Numbered from the stretch's first letter, positions 18,908 to 28,564 are shown. The stretch: DNA of 64,000 nucleotides from Leptospira meyeri (GCF_004368965.1 NZ_SORO01000001.1:1582001-1646000); one strand, 5' to 3'. Made by a program: numbers and translations. Notes: generated by a model not told the origin, from the letters alone.

Positions 18908-18989
18908 GTGGATTAGACGAAAAACAAACTTCGTATGTTTGGAATTTTCGATTGCGTTTTTTTACAGAAGAACGATCATTCTTTTTACT

Positions 18990-19391
18990 ATGTTTAGGTA
19001 TGATGAGACGAAGGATCTGATGATAGCCTATGCGAAATGGCGAGATACAGTGGACCGCACGGAGGGAAGCGAAACCGTGTTTGGTGCCAATGCTGAAGTT
19101 TCGGAAATTGCGAGAGATCTGAGAGAAGATGCAGAATTCGAACTAAGAATTTTAATCCAAGATTTAAAAAAACAAAATCCTGCTGCTATCAAAGAATGGG
19201 TGGAAGTCACCAAACAATATCTACACAAAGTTGAATCGTCCATTCCGGAAGAACAAATCCAAAAGAGAAAACAGATAGCACGAGATTGGAAGTATTCCCG
19301 TTCTCCACTGGGAATTTCTGTTCGTTATCCACACCCTTCACAGTATTGGGGGAGTGGGATTGGTTTTTTAGGTCCGGAATTCGACTGGTAA
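18990..19391 (+). CDS. Hypothetical 133-residue soluble helical protein
   Basis: I do not recognise a family. The protein is acidic, mostly helical for residues 1-90 (IARDLREDAEFELRILIQDL) and ends in an aromatic, Gly-rich tail (RYPHPSQYWGSGIGFLGPEFDW, partly quoted). The open frame reaches back to 18789, but that would overlap the divergent lipoprotein gene; the ATG at 18990 is the better start. It lies 30 bp before the ydcF-like gene, so the two may be co-transcribed. Confidence 0.65.
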   Translation: MFRYDETKDLMIAYAKWRDTVDRTEGSETVFGANAEVSEIARDLREDAEFELRILIQDLKKQNPAAIKEWVEVTKQYLHKVESSIPEEQIQKRKQIARDWKYSRSPLGISVRYPHPSQYWGSGIGFLGPEFDW

Positions 19392-19421
19392 GATTCTGAA
19401 GGTTTCCGAATCCTATTACCA

Positions 19422-20198
19422 ATGGATTCTATCTTTTTTACTCTTTCCAAACTTGCGACAGTTCTACTCTACCCACTCCCATTTTTTTTCCTATTGGCTC
19501 TGGTAGTCCTCCTAAAAACCAAGTCAGGCCACCGGAAGTTTCGACTCTTCCAAATTATTTTATTTTTATACTTAACATCCAATGTTTATGTTTCCAACTT
19601 CCTTCTCCAAACTTTGGAAAAAGACTACCCTCCCGTAAAAATTTCCGACCTTCCCAAATCGGACGTTGCAATCGTGTTAGGTGGAATGATCCAAACAATC
19701 TCAGCTCATCCTGGTAGACCAGAACTCACTGACTCAGCAGACAGACTAACAGATGCTGTGCGAATCTACAAAGCCGGGAAGGTAAAAAAGATTTTGTTTA
19801 CCGGTGGATCTGGACTTCTTTTTGCCGATACCTATCGTGAAGCAGATCTTGCCAAAGAAATATTCATTGATTTAGGGGTTCCTGAAAAAGATTTAATTTG
19901 GGAAAACCAGTCTCGGAACACATACGAGAATGCTGTGGAAACAAAGAAGTTACTCCAGGAAAAAAAATTAGAAAAAACAATCCTCATCACCTCTGCCTTC
20001 CATATGAAACGTGCGGCAGGTTGTTTTGAAAAACAAAAGATTCCTTTTGTTCCCTATCCGACAGACTATCGTTCCACCAATCTAAATGCGGGTGCCTTTG
20101 AACTTTACGTTCCGTCGGCAAGTTTTTTAGACCAAACCTCTCTAGCGGTCAAGGAGTGGGTGGGATATTTCGTTTATCGCTACAAATCCTTTTTATAA
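19422..20198 (+). CDS. YdcF/ElyC family (DUF218) envelope protein
   Basis: A 258-residue protein with two N-terminal membrane helices (residues 1-55), followed by a DUF218 domain: DVAIVLGGM, RLTDAVRIYKAG, ILFTGGSG, ENQSRNTYENA, ILITSAFHMKRAAGCF. This layout is that of ElyC/SanA-type proteins, which act in envelope integrity and undecaprenyl-linked glycan metabolism in enterobacteria. The precise activity is unknown. It lies upstream of the ccm genes with a 100-bp gap. Confidence 0.85.
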   Translation: MDSIFFTLSKLATVLLYPLPFFFLLALVVLLKTKSGHRKFRLFQIILFLYLTSNVYVSNFLLQTLEKDYPPVKISDLPKSDVAIVLGGMIQTISAHPGRPELTDSADRLTDAVRIYKAGKVKKILFTGGSGLLFADTYREADLAKEIFIDLGVPEKDLIWENQSRNTYENAVETKKLLQEKKLEKTILITSAFHMKRAAGCFEKQKIPFVPYPTDYRSTNLNAGAFELYVPSASFLDQTSLAVKEWVGYFVYRYKSFL

Positions 20199-20298
20199 CA
20201 TATGCATTTCCCTTGTTTTTTAAAGACCTTTTTGTTTGACCGAAACTTGCAATCAGAGAGGCTAGAGGAAAGACGGGAATTCGTCTAAAGAATGGATT

Positions 20299-20691
20299 AT
20301 GAATCGTAAGTTTTTAACTCTTTTGTTTCTCATCGGGCTTTCTCTTGGCGGGATTGCATATTTTTCCTCTCAGGAAACATCCTATCTCCTTTTGGATGCT
20401 TCGGAACTAGCAGCCAACCAAACCAAATACTCAGACCAAAACCTACGAGTCAGAGGATTTGTGCGGGTGGGGAGTCTTGTCCGCGAGGGGAAAAAAGCCA
20501 AATTTGATTTGGAACTAAATGATCAAATTATCCCTGTATTATTTACAGGAGCTACACTTTTACCTGATGCCTTCAAAGAAGGTGCTAGAGCTCGCGTGGA
20601 CGGAAAGTTAGACCACGGAGTTCTTGTTGCCACTCATGTAGAAGCCAAATGTGCTTCCAAATATGAAGCGGGATACGCCGAGGAACAATGA
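20299..20691 (+). CDS. ccmE: CcmE heme chaperone, CXXXY variant
   Basis: A 130-residue membrane-anchored OB-fold protein (helix at residues 5-22) that carries heme to apocytochromes c. Classic CcmE binds heme covalently through His in an HxxxY motif. Here the aligned motif is C118-A-S-K-Y122, so Cys replaces His. Such CXXXY-type CcmE proteins are known from archaea and some bacteria as a variant System I. The gene overlaps ccmF by 4 bp (ATGA), so assembly of this complex is probably translationally coupled. Confidence 0.93.
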   Translation: MNRKFLTLLFLIGLSLGGIAYFSSQETSYLLLDASELAANQTKYSDQNLRVRGFVRVGSLVREGKKAKFDLELNDQIIPVLFTGATLLPDAFKEGARARVDGKLDHGVLVATHVEAKCASKYEAGYAEEQ

Positions 20692-22886
20692 ACAATTTAG
20701 GAACCATCCTTCTCTCTGCCTCTCTTGCCATATTAGTTTTTTCCGCCCTACAAACCATCTACGGAATTTATAAACAAGAACGAAAGGCCATCGAACTAGG
20801 CCGCCTAGCTCTGATGACAAATCCCTTTGTCATCATCTTAACCTTTACGGTTTTACTCACACAACTCGTAAGATCAGACTATAGCAACTATTATGTGGTC
20901 ATGCACTCAAGCGAGCACTTACCGTTGTTTTATAAAATGACATCCATTTGGTCTGGATCTTCTGGAAGTTTGTTATTTTGGAATTTAATTCTAAACGTTT
21001 TTACTTTCATTGTTTTATGGCAAACACGTAAGTCCATTGAAGATAGAATACCGATGATGAATCTCATCCTTGCGGTTCTTTCTGGATTTTTTTCTTTCCT
21101 CGCTGTTTTTTATGGAGATGCGCAACCATTCCGTGAATTTGTTCCAGAAGCAGCTGCGGGCCGCGGACTCAATCCCCTCCTACAACATTGGGCGATGATC
21201 ATCCATCCGCCGATTCTATATATTGGTTATGTGAGTATTTCCATTCCTTTTGCCATTGCGATGTCTGCTCTTGTGTCGGGACAACTTTCGGAAGATTGGA
21301 TGAAGTTCATTCGTAAATGGACTTTGTTCTCCTGGTTTTTTCTTGGAACGGGAATCTTACTTGGATCCAAGTGGGCCTATGAAGAGTTAGGTTGGGGTGG
21401 GTATTGGGCTTGGGATCCAGTCGAAAATGCATCTCTTATGCCTTGGTTACTCACAAGTGCGTTTGTCCATTCCGTTGTGATCCAAGAAAGAAGGGGAATG
21501 TTAAAGTTCTGGAATATGTTACTTGTGATCCTTGCCTTTCATTTTAGTTTGCTTGGAACTTGGATCACTCGTTCGGGAGTACTCGAAGGCCCTCATAGTT
21601 TTTCCAAGTCAACCATTGGAACTCCTTTTATCATTTATATCATAGGTAGTTTTTTATTTTTTACAGGTTTTGTTGTGTATCGAAGAAAACAACTCACTCC
21701 TGAAAGAAACTTAGAGGCCATTACTTCCAAGGAAGGAAGTTTTCTTTTAAATAACTTTTTGCTCGTCCTTTCTACCGCAGCTATTTTGTTAGGTGTTTTT
21801 TCGCCTCTTTTGTATGGAAAAGAATTTAAAGCTCCTTGGTTTAATTCTTGGGGAGTTCCCGCTGGGATTTTTCTTTTGCTTTTGATGGGGGCTGCCCCAC
21901 TTCTCGCATGGAGAAAAGGAGCAGGAGCTGTATTCTTTTCCACTCTTCTCAAACCCTTAATTGCTGGACTTGTCGGTGGGGGACTTTACATTCTTTTTTA
22001 TTCTCAAAACTTTACCAAACCAGATAGTAAGTATGGCGATGTTTTGGCAGAAGTATATTCTGTGCTGACAGTGGCAATCGGCGTATTTACTATTTCAGGA
22101 ATCATCCAAGAATATTACAGAGGAATTCGAGCACGTAGAGAAGAATTTCAAAACGAAAACTTTTTTGTCGCTGGATACCGAATGTTACTCAAAAACAAAC
22201 GTCGGTATGGTGGATACTTAGTACACTTTGCGCTCGTTTTAATTTTTATTGGATACGCAGGTAATGCTTTTAAAATTAATACTTCAGTTCGTTTCTTTTA
22301 TGAACTGCAACCACCGACATCGGAAGAAATTATTTACCAATCCATTGACAAAGCAATGATAGGTGGATACCAAATCGAAGCCTCCACACTTAAATTGAAA
22401 CCTGTGTTAATTTCTGGACTCGGCGGGGAACCAAACATCCAAAACGTGATTGTCTCTCAAGAAGGAACTTATGGAATCTTTCGAGGTACAAATAAACTAG
22501 GTGACCTAACAACAGAACGTAGGTTTTATCCTCAAATTTCCCACCTAACAGGGGATTTCGAAACCCATATTCCTACTAGTGAACCTGCGATCCTTTCCAT
22601 GACCAAAGAAGATTTTTATATCCAACTTGGGGCAATTGAAACCTCGGATTTAAAATCAGAAAACCCAGATCTACCATTGATGTTTATGCAATATTATTTC
22701 ACTCCTGGTTCAGAGATGGATAAACTAAAGTTTTTCCTCAACTTCCCAAGACAAATTGTGGCAAACCTGGAAGTTTGGGTAAACCCGCTGGTCAAACTAA
22801 TTTGGATAGGATCTCTTCTCTATTTTCTATCGGGAATCTTCTTATTATTACCTGCAGGCGAAAACAAAAAGAAGACGGTAAGTTAG
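20688..22886 (+). CDS. ccmF: Cytochrome c heme lyase subunit CcmF
   Basis: A 732-residue membrane protein of the heme-handling family. About 14-15 helices. The WWD-type heme-binding motif GGYWAWDPVENASLMPWL is intact, as are His-containing loops before it (LQHWAMIIHPPILYIGY) and after it (GTWITRSGVLEGPHSF). It accepts heme from CcmE and ligates it to reduced apocytochrome. It lies between the CXXXY-type ccmE and a CcmH-like gene with one base of spacing downstream. Confidence 0.96.
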   Translation: MNNLGTILLSASLAILVFSALQTIYGIYKQERKAIELGRLALMTNPFVIILTFTVLLTQLVRSDYSNYYVVMHSSEHLPLFYKMTSIWSGSSGSLLFWNLILNVFTFIVLWQTRKSIEDRIPMMNLILAVLSGFFSFLAVFYGDAQPFREFVPEAAAGRGLNPLLQHWAMIIHPPILYIGYVSISIPFAIAMSALVSGQLSEDWMKFIRKWTLFSWFFLGTGILLGSKWAYEELGWGGYWAWDPVENASLMPWLLTSAFVHSVVIQERRGMLKFWNMLLVILAFHFSLLGTWITRSGVLEGPHSFSKSTIGTPFIIYIIGSFLFFTGFVVYRRKQLTPERNLEAITSKEGSFLLNNFLLVLSTAAILLGVFSPLLYGKEFKAPWFNSWGVPAGIFLLLLMGAAPLLAWRKGAGAVFFSTLLKPLIAGLVGGGLYILFYSQNFTKPDSKYGDVLAEVYSVLTVAIGVFTISGIIQEYYRGIRARREEFQNENFFVAGYRMLLKNKRRYGGYLVHFALVLIFIGYAGNAFKINTSVRFFYELQPPTSEEIIYQSIDKAMIGGYQIEASTLKLKPVLISGLGGEPNIQNVIVSQEGTYGIFRGTNKLGDLTTERRFYPQISHLTGDFETHIPTSEPAILSMTKEDFYIQLGAIETSDLKSENPDLPLMFMQYYFTPGSEMDKLKFFLNFPRQIVANLEVWVNPLVKLIWIGSLLYFLSGIFLLLPAGENKKKTVS

Positions 22887-22887
22887 G

Positions 22888-23541
22888 ATGAAGTTTTGCA
22901 CTCAAAGAAAAAATCAATTGATGAATGAATCCGCTTTGTCTCACACAAATATTTGGAATCAATCCATAAACAAATTTTACATTCTGGTTGTTGGATTATG
23001 TTTATTAGTTCCTAACATACTGTTGGCACAAAAAACAACCACCAACCTCAAAGACGAGGCACAGATCCAAACTTTTTTAAAAGTTACGGAACAAATTCGT
23101 TGTATTTGTTTGCCAAGTCTTCCCATTCAATCTTGTTCGTTTAACATGTGTGCGGCGTCAAGTTATCTTAAAACATTTATTGAAAACCGAATCAAAGATG
23201 GGATGAAAGAAAAAGAAATCATTTCTAAAATGGAAAATGGATTTGGAAATTCTGTTTTAAAAGACCCGATTGTTGTGATGTTTCAAGAAAATGGAAACCA
23301 AGGGATGGTAGATTCCATCGTATATGGATTTGGACCAAAAATTTTAGCACAACCTGACGGAACCTGGATCAACTTTACTTTGTTTGCTATTGGAATTCTT
23401 GGACTTTTTAGTATCTATCAATATGGAACGAGAAAGAAAAAAGACCCAAAAGAACCAAACGTAAGACCAACATCAGGTGACTTAAAAACCACCACAGAAC
23501 AAATCAAAAACAAAATTCGTAAATTCGAAGACGAAACCTAA
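22888..23541 (+). CDS. CcmH-like thiol-handling protein with CxC motif
   Basis: A 217-residue protein with a membrane helix at about 31-47, an extracytoplasmic domain, and a second helix near 163-179. Residues 69-115 resemble CcmH (LRCxxC, then R..V..G.S..EI...M): R71-C72-I-C74, two further Cys at 83 and 88, then KDGMKEKEIISKM. The redox motif is CxC rather than CxxC. It starts one base after ccmF, so it probably supplies reductant or apocytochrome in the same complex. The exact start (22888 or 22921) is uncertain. Confidence 0.75.
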   Translation: MKFCTQRKNQLMNESALSHTNIWNQSINKFYILVVGLCLLVPNILLAQKTTTNLKDEAQIQTFLKVTEQIRCICLPSLPIQSCSFNMCAASSYLKTFIENRIKDGMKEKEIISKMENGFGNSVLKDPIVVMFQENGNQGMVDSIVYGFGPKILAQPDGTWINFTLFAIGILGLFSIYQYGTRKKKDPKEPNVRPTSGDLKTTTEQIKNKIRKFEDET

Positions 23542-23574
23542 AACAAATTTAAAAACAAAACTAAGTTAAGCCGG

Positions 23575-24732
23575 TTAGCGAGAGTTCCATTTCTCTCTAA
23601 CTCGGACGAGTTCCTCTACCAAAGTCTGGATATCATTTAACTTTAACTTGGCATTCAAACTGATTCGTAACCGTGGTGTCGGAACTGTTGGGGGACGTAT
23701 GGCTCGAACATCCAAACCTTTTTCTTGTAATCCGTTTGCGTAAAACAAAGCCTCTTTCTCTGTTTCGAGAAGAAGAGGGACAATATGCGAAGTAGTCTCT
23801 GTAATAGAAAATCCATTTTGTTTAAGAGAATTTTTTAGACCATTTGCTAATGAAAGTAAATCGGCTCTTTCTTTGTCCATAGTACCAAGAAAAGATAAAG
23901 CAAACGAGGCAAGTTCCGAAATCATTGGGAGGGGTGCTGTTGAAAAAATAAAAGACCGCATTACATTCACCAAATGGTCACGGCCGATTTTTTTTGTGAC
24001 AATGATCCCACCTTCAAGCCCCAAAGATTTTCCCAAAGTATAAACCCTGTAATCGATAGATTTAATTTCTGATAAAGTTAAATCACGGAACACAAGCCCT
24101 TTCCCACTAGAACCATAAATCCCAAAGGCATGGGCCTCATCTAAAACCAAAACAAATCCGAATTCTCTTTTTAACTCAAGCAAGGTTTTTAAATCGGGAG
24201 AATCACCATCCATACTAAACAAAGTTTCGGTCACAACGATTCGTTTTTTCTTATACCCTGGATCATCGATGTTTGCCTTTTCTAATAAAGTGCGCAGGTG
24301 GTTTAAATCTAAATGATTGTAGTATTTTTTTTGGGCACCAGAAATTCGGATTCCATCTAAAATTGAAGCGTGGTTGAGTCTATCGCTAAACACAAAACAG
24401 TCGGGAGCAGCAATGGAATCAATGAGTCCGAAATTCGCAGTGAATCCCGTGGATACCAATAGAGCCGCCTCTCCTTCCACAAAATGAGCAAACTCCGATT
24501 CAAACTTGTCCATCGACATTCTGTTGCCTCGGACCAAACGTGAGGCAGTGGATCCAAATGGATAAACCTCTTTCTTCGTTTGGAAAAACTCCAACATACG
24601 AGGATTAGTTGCAAGCCCCATATAATCGTTGGAACAAAAATCAATTCCTTGGTAAACCTTGGTTTCCCGAAACAATTGTTTTTCGTGAATGGAATCTAGC
24701 TTTTTTTGGACTTCTTCCCAGTGAGTGGCCAT
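23575..24732 (-). CDS. bioF: 8-amino-7-oxononanoate synthase-like alpha-oxoamine synthase
   Basis: A 385-residue PLP enzyme of the alpha-oxoamine synthase family, most like BioF, which condenses pimeloyl-ACP (or CoA) with alanine in biotin synthesis. Key residues are the Schiff-base K235 (YTLGKSLGLEGG), D198 with H201 (VLDEAHAFGIYG), and LNHASILDG. Length fits BioF. The Kbl and SPT branches share this fold, and no other bio gene is adjacent, so the symbol is probable rather than certain. Confidence 0.82.
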   Translation of the reverse strand: MATHWEEVQKKLDSIHEKQLFRETKVYQGIDFCSNDYMGLATNPRMLEFFQTKKEVYPFGSTASRLVRGNRMSMDKFESEFAHFVEGEAALLVSTGFTANFGLIDSIAAPDCFVFSDRLNHASILDGIRISGAQKKYYNHLDLNHLRTLLEKANIDDPGYKKKRIVVTETLFSMDGDSPDLKTLLELKREFGFVLVLDEAHAFGIYGSSGKGLVFRDLTLSEIKSIDYRVYTLGKSLGLEGGIIVTKKIGRDHLVNVMRSFIFSTAPLPMISELASFALSFLGTMDKERADLLSLANGLKNSLKQNGFSITETTSHIVPLLLETEKEALFYANGLQEKGLDVRAIRPPTVPTPRLRISLNAKLKLNDIQTLVEELVRVREKWNSR

Positions 24733-24806
24733 TGACTGCCAGTTTTCTTTTTCTAGATTTTTTTCCGATTTAATTTTTAACCCAATTTGTTAGAATGATC
24801 CCATAA

Positions 24807-25562
24807 ATGAGCCTTCTTCCTCCCGACCTCATCCATAGAATTCGTTCTGCAACGAATGTTCTGTTTCTGACGGGTGCAGGTATCTCCAGCGAAAGTGGGA
24901 TTCCGACCTTTCGAGGGGATGGGGGGTATTGGAAAAAATTCAAAGCAGAAGAACTTGCCACCCCGGAAGCCTTTGCCGCCCATCCCGAGGTGGTTTGGGA
25001 TTGGTACGATTATCGGAGAAATGTTTGTTTTGAAGCCAAACCAAACGAAGGACACCTAACTATTGCAAGATGGCAATCGTATTCAAAAACTGTAAACCTC
25101 ATCACTCAAAATGTCGATGGGCTCCACCCTAGGGCAGGAAGTCGAAATCTCCTTGAAATTCATGGTAATATTTTTCGTGCAAGGTGTACGGGATGTGGCG
25201 ACAAATTTGCCTTAGGGGAAGATGGGATCAAACAAAAAGGCATAAAGTATTGTCCGAATTGTGAATCTCTTTTACGACCAGACATCGTTTGGTTTGGAGA
25301 AAGTTATGATAACCGCTTACTGACAAAGGCTTGGGAACAAAGCAAACAAACTCAAGTTGTGTTTGTGATCGGAACAAGTGCCAATGTTTCTGTCCCTGCT
25401 AATTTAGCCCTTACCGCCATCCGCAATGGTGCCCTTGGGATCGAAATCAATCCAGAATCCACAACCCTCACTCCTTCGATGCAAGTTCATTTTGGAGGTA
25501 AATCAGGAGAGACTCTTCCTGAAATATTTAAGGAAGTATTTCCGGATGTTAGTCAAAAGTAA
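24807..25562 (+). CDS. cobB: Sir2-family NAD-dependent protein deacylase (CobB)
   Basis: A 251-residue sirtuin. NAD-binding motifs are TGAGISSESGIPTFRG, TQNVDGLH (catalytic His in LLEIHGNIF) and GTSANVSVPA. A zinc ribbon is formed by CTGC and CPNC. Y67-D-Y-R70 is the YxxR motif that defines class III sirtuins such as SIRT5 and CobB and binds succinyl, malonyl or acetyl lysine carboxylates. Broad lysine deacylase activity, including desuccinylation, is therefore expected. Confidence 0.95.
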   Translation: MSLLPPDLIHRIRSATNVLFLTGAGISSESGIPTFRGDGGYWKKFKAEELATPEAFAAHPEVVWDWYDYRRNVCFEAKPNEGHLTIARWQSYSKTVNLITQNVDGLHPRAGSRNLLEIHGNIFRARCTGCGDKFALGEDGIKQKGIKYCPNCESLLRPDIVWFGESYDNRLLTKAWEQSKQTQVVFVIGTSANVSVPANLALTAIRNGALGIEINPESTTLTPSMQVHFGGKSGETLPEIFKEVFPDVSQK

Positions 25563-25646
25563 AATTTGGATTAGCCGAGACGCATCAAATTCGAAGATCA
25601 AATTTTTTCATCAGTCATATCAAAATTCAATAAAAAAGAGATTATT

Positions 25647-26003
25647 ATGTTAACCATCTTTCTACTCGTACTTTCCAATATCTTTATGACCTTTGCTTGG
25701 TATGGACATTTAAAATTTGCAAAGTCAAACAATATGTTTTATATTATTTTGTTTTCCTGGGGTATTGCATTTTTCGAATATGTACTGATGGTCCCTGCAA
25801 ACCGCATTGGATATACAGTTTATAAATTTGAAGGGTTTCAACTCAAGATCATCCAAGAAGTGGTGACCATTTTTGTTTTCATTCTTTTTGCGACCATTTT
25901 CCTCGGAGAAAAAATCAAATGGAACTATATCGTTAGTTTTGGATTGATCCTTCTTGCTGGATATTTTGCTTTTGGATTTGGACCTAAATCAAACGGACAC
26001 TAA
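25647..26003 (+). CDS. DUF486 small multi-helix membrane protein
   Basis: A 118-residue protein with four membrane helices in the DUF486/COG3169 pattern (MTFAWYGHLKF near residues 11-23, AFFEYVLMVPANRIGY, then QEVVTIFVFILFATIFLGE). This family resembles half-size drug/metabolite transporters, but its function is not known. The ribosome binding site AAAAGAGA is well spaced. Its last 15 bp overlap the convergent coaB gene. Confidence 0.85.
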   Translation: MLTIFLLVLSNIFMTFAWYGHLKFAKSNNMFYIILFSWGIAFFEYVLMVPANRIGYTVYKFEGFQLKIIQEVVTIFVFILFATIFLGEKIKWNYIVSFGLILLAGYFAFGFGPKSNGH

Positions 26004-26666
26004 AAAAGAAACTAACTCTTCTGCAATTTTCTCTTTGGGAAGCGGGCCAATTTCTTTTTCTAGACCACTAACACCAAATATACGAATTGTAGAATCCACT
26101 TCACCAAAACCTTTTCCTGAGCCAACATAGTTTCCAACAATAAACGTAAGGCCTTTTCGAATCAGTTTGTCTTTAGCATGTCGCTCTAATTCTCTTGTTT
26201 CAGCAGCAAAACCGACTCGAAGGGAATTTAAAATTTTATGTTCCGCAACATACTCGGTCACTTGTTGTAACACATCAGGATTTTCTTCTAACTCTAGAAG
26301 AAGCCCCTTAGTACCTTCCGAGGTTTTTTCCTTTTTAATCTTATGTTCTGCGGTCATGATCGGGCGGAAATCTGCAGGTGCAGCCGCCATCACAAGTAAA
26401 CTATCGTTAGAAATTTCGGATAAAACGGCATCTCTTAATTGGATTGTTGTTTCTACTTCGATGTTCCGAATGGCTCCCGTAACATGGGAATATCGTTCCA
26501 AGGTATTGCCATGAATATAAACTACTTCCACAGGGTATTTTAAAAATGAAGTGGCTATTTCAAAACCCATTTTTCCAGAAGAAGCATTGGAAATATAACG
26601 CACAGGATCAATCCATTCCCTAGTAGGTCCGGAGGTAACGATGACTCGTTTAAATTTTAGATTCAT
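25989..26666 (-). CDS. coaB: Phosphopantothenate-cysteine ligase (stand-alone CoaB)
   Basis: A 225-residue CTP-type ligase of coenzyme A synthesis. The N-terminal nucleotide-binding motif [20 protein letters not shown] is followed by SSGKMG and the AAPADFRP motif, with the dimer lysine in the KIKK region. In most bacteria this is the C-terminal half of the fused CoaBC protein; here it is separate and overlaps coaC by 4 bp (ATGA). Confidence 0.93.
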   Translation of the reverse strand: MNLKFKRVIVTSGPTREWIDPVRYISNASSGKMGFEIATSFLKYPVEVVYIHGNTLERYSHVTGAIRNIEVETTIQLRDAVLSEISNDSLLVMAAAPADFRPIMTAEHKIKKEKTSEGTKGLLLELEENPDVLQQVTEYVAEHKILNSLRVGFAAETRELERHAKDKLIRKGLTFIVGNYVGSGKGFGEVDSTIRIFGVSGLEKEIGPLPKEKIAEELVSFLVSV

Positions 26667-27193
26667 GAATTGGTTGTATGGAGTTTAATGATTTGTTCCA
26701 TGATGGATTCAACCGTAGCTAGTTTACCGTATCCCTCATCCCCACAAACCACAATCCCTTTATCGGGAGAAACAATGGTAACTCCATCCGATTCTAGGGT
26801 TTTTAAATTTCTTTGTACAGCCGGGTGTAAATACATTCCTGGGTTCATAGAAGGAGCCACTAACACGGGAGAGGTGCATGCAAGATAGGTGGAGGTTACT
26901 AAATCGTCCGCAATGCCGTTGGCCATTTTTCCAATGATATTTGCCGAGGCTGGAACCACTGCCAATACGGAAGCAATGTTTTTGATTTCGATATGAGCCA
27001 TTCCCGTATCAAACTCATCCACTCTCACCGGTTTTCCCGTTAGAGCTTCGAATGTAATTTTTCCAACAAATTTGGTGGCATTAGAAGTCATGATCACACG
27101 AACTGGATATCCTTGTTTGGTAAGTCCTCTTACCAAATCACAAGCTTTGTAGGAAGCAATGGATCCAGAAACAGCAATCACAATTTCTTTCAT
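26663..27193 (-). CDS. coaC: Phosphopantothenoylcysteine decarboxylase (stand-alone CoaC)
   Basis: A 176-residue FMN-dependent decarboxylase (HFCD flavoprotein family). It opens with the flavin motif [20 protein letters not shown], continues with AHIEI (active-site His), [19 protein letters not shown], and the substrate loop APSMNPGMY. It ends in its own stop codon, with coaB starting inside the overlap. Normal length for a free-standing decarboxylase domain. Confidence 0.93.
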   Translation of the reverse strand: MKEIVIAVSGSIASYKACDLVRGLTKQGYPVRVIMTSNATKFVGKITFEALTGKPVRVDEFDTGMAHIEIKNIASVLAVVPASANIIGKMANGIADDLVTSTYLACTSPVLVAPSMNPGMYLHPAVQRNLKTLESDGVTIVSPDKGIVVCGDEGYGKLATVESIMEQIIKLHTTNS

Positions 27194-28564
27194 TTACCTG
27201 TCCTCATAAGAAAGTTCTCGTTCCAATTCGGAATCATTATCTTCTTCCAATTTAGGAGTAAACAAAATGGAGATAATCTTATTTCCTTCCATTTTTTTTA
27301 CTTTAAGGCTTCCTTTTTTGATTTGAACAATGCTACCTTCTTTGGGCATATCTTCGTTCTTTTCCATAAAGTAACCTGCAATCGTTCGAACCTCTTCCAT
27401 ATCAGATGGTTCTTCCCCTTCTAAGATACCGGATAAACTAGAAAGTTCCGTCTCTCCATCAAGGGTGATTGCTTTTGTTTTTTTGTTCTTCGAAGTTACA
27501 TCTACTTCATCCGTATCTGTTTCATCTCGAATTTCACCAAAAAATTCTTCGATAATATCTTCTAACGTTAGTAAGCCGGACACTCCACCGTATTCATCAA
27601 TCACGATTGCCATGTGTTGTTTTTTCTCACGGAGTTTTGTCATCACTCGTTCGATGGACATAGATTCTGGAACTTTTACAAAATCCTTTTCCATAATGAC
27701 TGTGATTTTTTCTTTTTTGCCTTTGGCAGAAAGGTGGGCCGCTTGCCATTTTAAATACTTTTGTACGTGAACAATCCCAACGATTCGATCTAAGGTTTGG
27801 TCATAAACAGGATATCTTGAAAAACTATGTTCGGCGATGAGTGGGAGCATTTTATCGATCGTAGATTCTTGTGGAATTCCGATGATCGAAAGCCTATGTG
27901 TCATTACATCTTTGGCAGTGTGTTCTGAAAAATCAAAAGTCTTTTGGATGAGTTGCATCTCTGCATTGTCAATCCGACCTTGTTTCCGTTGTTCCTCAAT
28001 GATGATCATTAGTTCTTCAGCTGAATGAACATACTTATCGCCAGTCCGTTGCAAACGGAAAAGTGTGAGAATCCCTCCTGCCAAACGGTTCATAATGAAA
28101 GTGACAGGGAAAAACAAATAGTAGAACAGCCACATAGGCCCAGAAACACCAAGCGCAATGGACTCTGTGTTTTGGATGGCCAATGTTTTAGGAACAAGCT
28201 CTCCTAAAATCACATGCAAAAGTGTAATGAGAGTAAATGAAACTCCAATCGAAATGCTGTGGATGGTCACAAGATCCAATTCAATTTGGAACATATGGAG
28301 GAATCCAGAAACAACACTTGCAAACAAAGCTTCGCCAATCCATCCAAGAAGTAGGCTTGCGACAGTAATTCCCACTTGGCAGACCGACAACATATCATCA
28401 ATTTTTGAGACAGCTTTTTTGGTGATATGAGCCATAGCTCTGTTTTCTTTGACAAGCTCCTCAAGACGAGAAGGCCGGATGGAAACCATGGCAAATTCGG
28501 CTGCGACGAAGAAACCATTGACAAAGACGAGGAGGAAGATGAGAAAGATGCCGATTATTTCCAT
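27194..28564 (-). CDS. CorC/HlyC (TlyC-like) family protein with DUF21 and CBS domains
   Basis: A 456-residue membrane protein. DUF21 transmembrane region at about 1-195 (NGFFVAAEFAMVSIRPSRLEEL), a CBS pair at about 215-340 (TAKDVMTHR and MAIVIDEYGGVSGLLTLEDIIEE, split here), and a CorC/HlyC C-terminal domain (350-435). Members are annotated as hemolysins but in several bacteria act in Mg2+/Co2+ export or cation homeostasis. The gene abuts coaC directly, so it may head the coaC-coaB transcript. Confidence 0.9.
   Translation of the reverse strand: MEIIGIFLIFLLVFVNGFFVAAEFAMVSIRPSRLEELVKENRAMAHITKKAVSKIDDMLSVCQVGITVASLLLGWIGEALFASVVSGFLHMFQIELDLVTIHSISIGVSFTLITLLHVILGELVPKTLAIQNTESIALGVSGPMWLFYYLFFPVTFIMNRLAGGILTLFRLQRTGDKYVHSAEELMIIIEEQRKQGRIDNAEMQLIQKTFDFSEHTAKDVMTHRLSIIGIPQESTIDKMLPLIAEHSFSRYPVYDQTLDRIVGIVHVQKYLKWQAAHLSAKGKKEKITVIMEKDFVKVPESMSIERVMTKLREKKQHMAIVIDEYGGVSGLLTLEDIIEEFFGEIRDETDTDEVDVTSKNKKTKAITLDGETELSSLSGILEGEEPSDMEEVRTIAGYFMEKNEDMPKEGSIVQIKKGSLKVKKMEGNKIISILFTPKLEEDNDSELERELSYEDR

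Noticed and set aside
25989..27193. Frameshifted CoaBC fusion
   Set aside because: Both halves have complete ends and start/stop with an ATGA overlap, so a natural split is simpler.
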